From the NCBI GenBank assembly GCA_028712015.1, contig JAQTRB010000079.1, positions 1 to 6,989 of the forward strand: a stretch of DNA of 6,989 nucleotides, in the 5' to 3' direction. How positions within the stretch are numbered: position 1 is the first letter of the stretch; every line of letters starts with the position of its first letter. Shown piece by piece: positions 6,983 through 6,989 of the stretch. The position numbers and the translations under genes were made by a program. The stretch is from Syntrophales bacterium. Lineage in GTDB: Bacteria > Desulfobacterota > Syntrophia > Syntrophales > UBA5619. The notes beneath the pieces were generated by a model. The model made no database searches. It was not told the DNA's origin and was given only the letters and a program-made list of their open reading frames with translations.

Positions 6983-6989
6983 GGCATGG

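Overview
The window holds a bacterial chromosomal segment with a compact minus-strand housekeeping cluster, dprA-topA-trmFO, transcribed from right to left. Beyond it, reading the other way, are one gene for a large exported protein of unknown function and a tRNA-Arg(UCU) gene. The gene order dprA-topA-trmFO is a well-known one: in Bacillus it continues into xerC/codV and the clpQY genes, and related orders occur in Desulfobacterota (former Deltaproteobacteria). The folate-dependent TrmFO, moderate GC content, Gram-negative style signal peptide, Ig-like (ASH-type) domains and DUF5648-like repeats would suit a Desulfobacterota or Syntrophus-like bacterium. This is an inference from gene content; no sequence search was run.

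Layout, left to right. Positions 1-40 hold the first 13 codons of a possible further minus-strand gene. Positions 74-1393 encode TrmFO, the flavoprotein that makes m5U54 in tRNA. Positions 1414-3768 encode DNA topoisomerase I with four C-terminal zinc modules; it starts with TTG. Positions 3765-4988 encode DprA, the ssDNA- and RecA-handling protein of natural transformation. The three genes overlap or are separated by at most 20 bases, and a promoter-like pair (TTGACA / TATATT) lies just upstream of dprA, so they look like one operon. The 134-base divergent intergenic region follows. Positions 5123-6796 encode a 557-residue predicted exported multidomain protein. It has two Ig-like/ASH-type segments, a galactose-binding-like beta-sandwich, a third Ig-like segment and three C-terminal DUF5648-like repeats. 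A near-consensus promoter (6830-6858) then drives the tRNA-Arg gene at 6906-6982, which has an encoded CCA end.

Most of the window is ordinary core genome, and no defence system, mobile element, CRISPR array or other new system is visible. The parts most worth a second look are the domain composition of the exported protein, the exactly periodic zinc modules of TopA, the coupled dprA/topA junction with its TTG start, and an A-C mismatch in the T stem of the tRNA.
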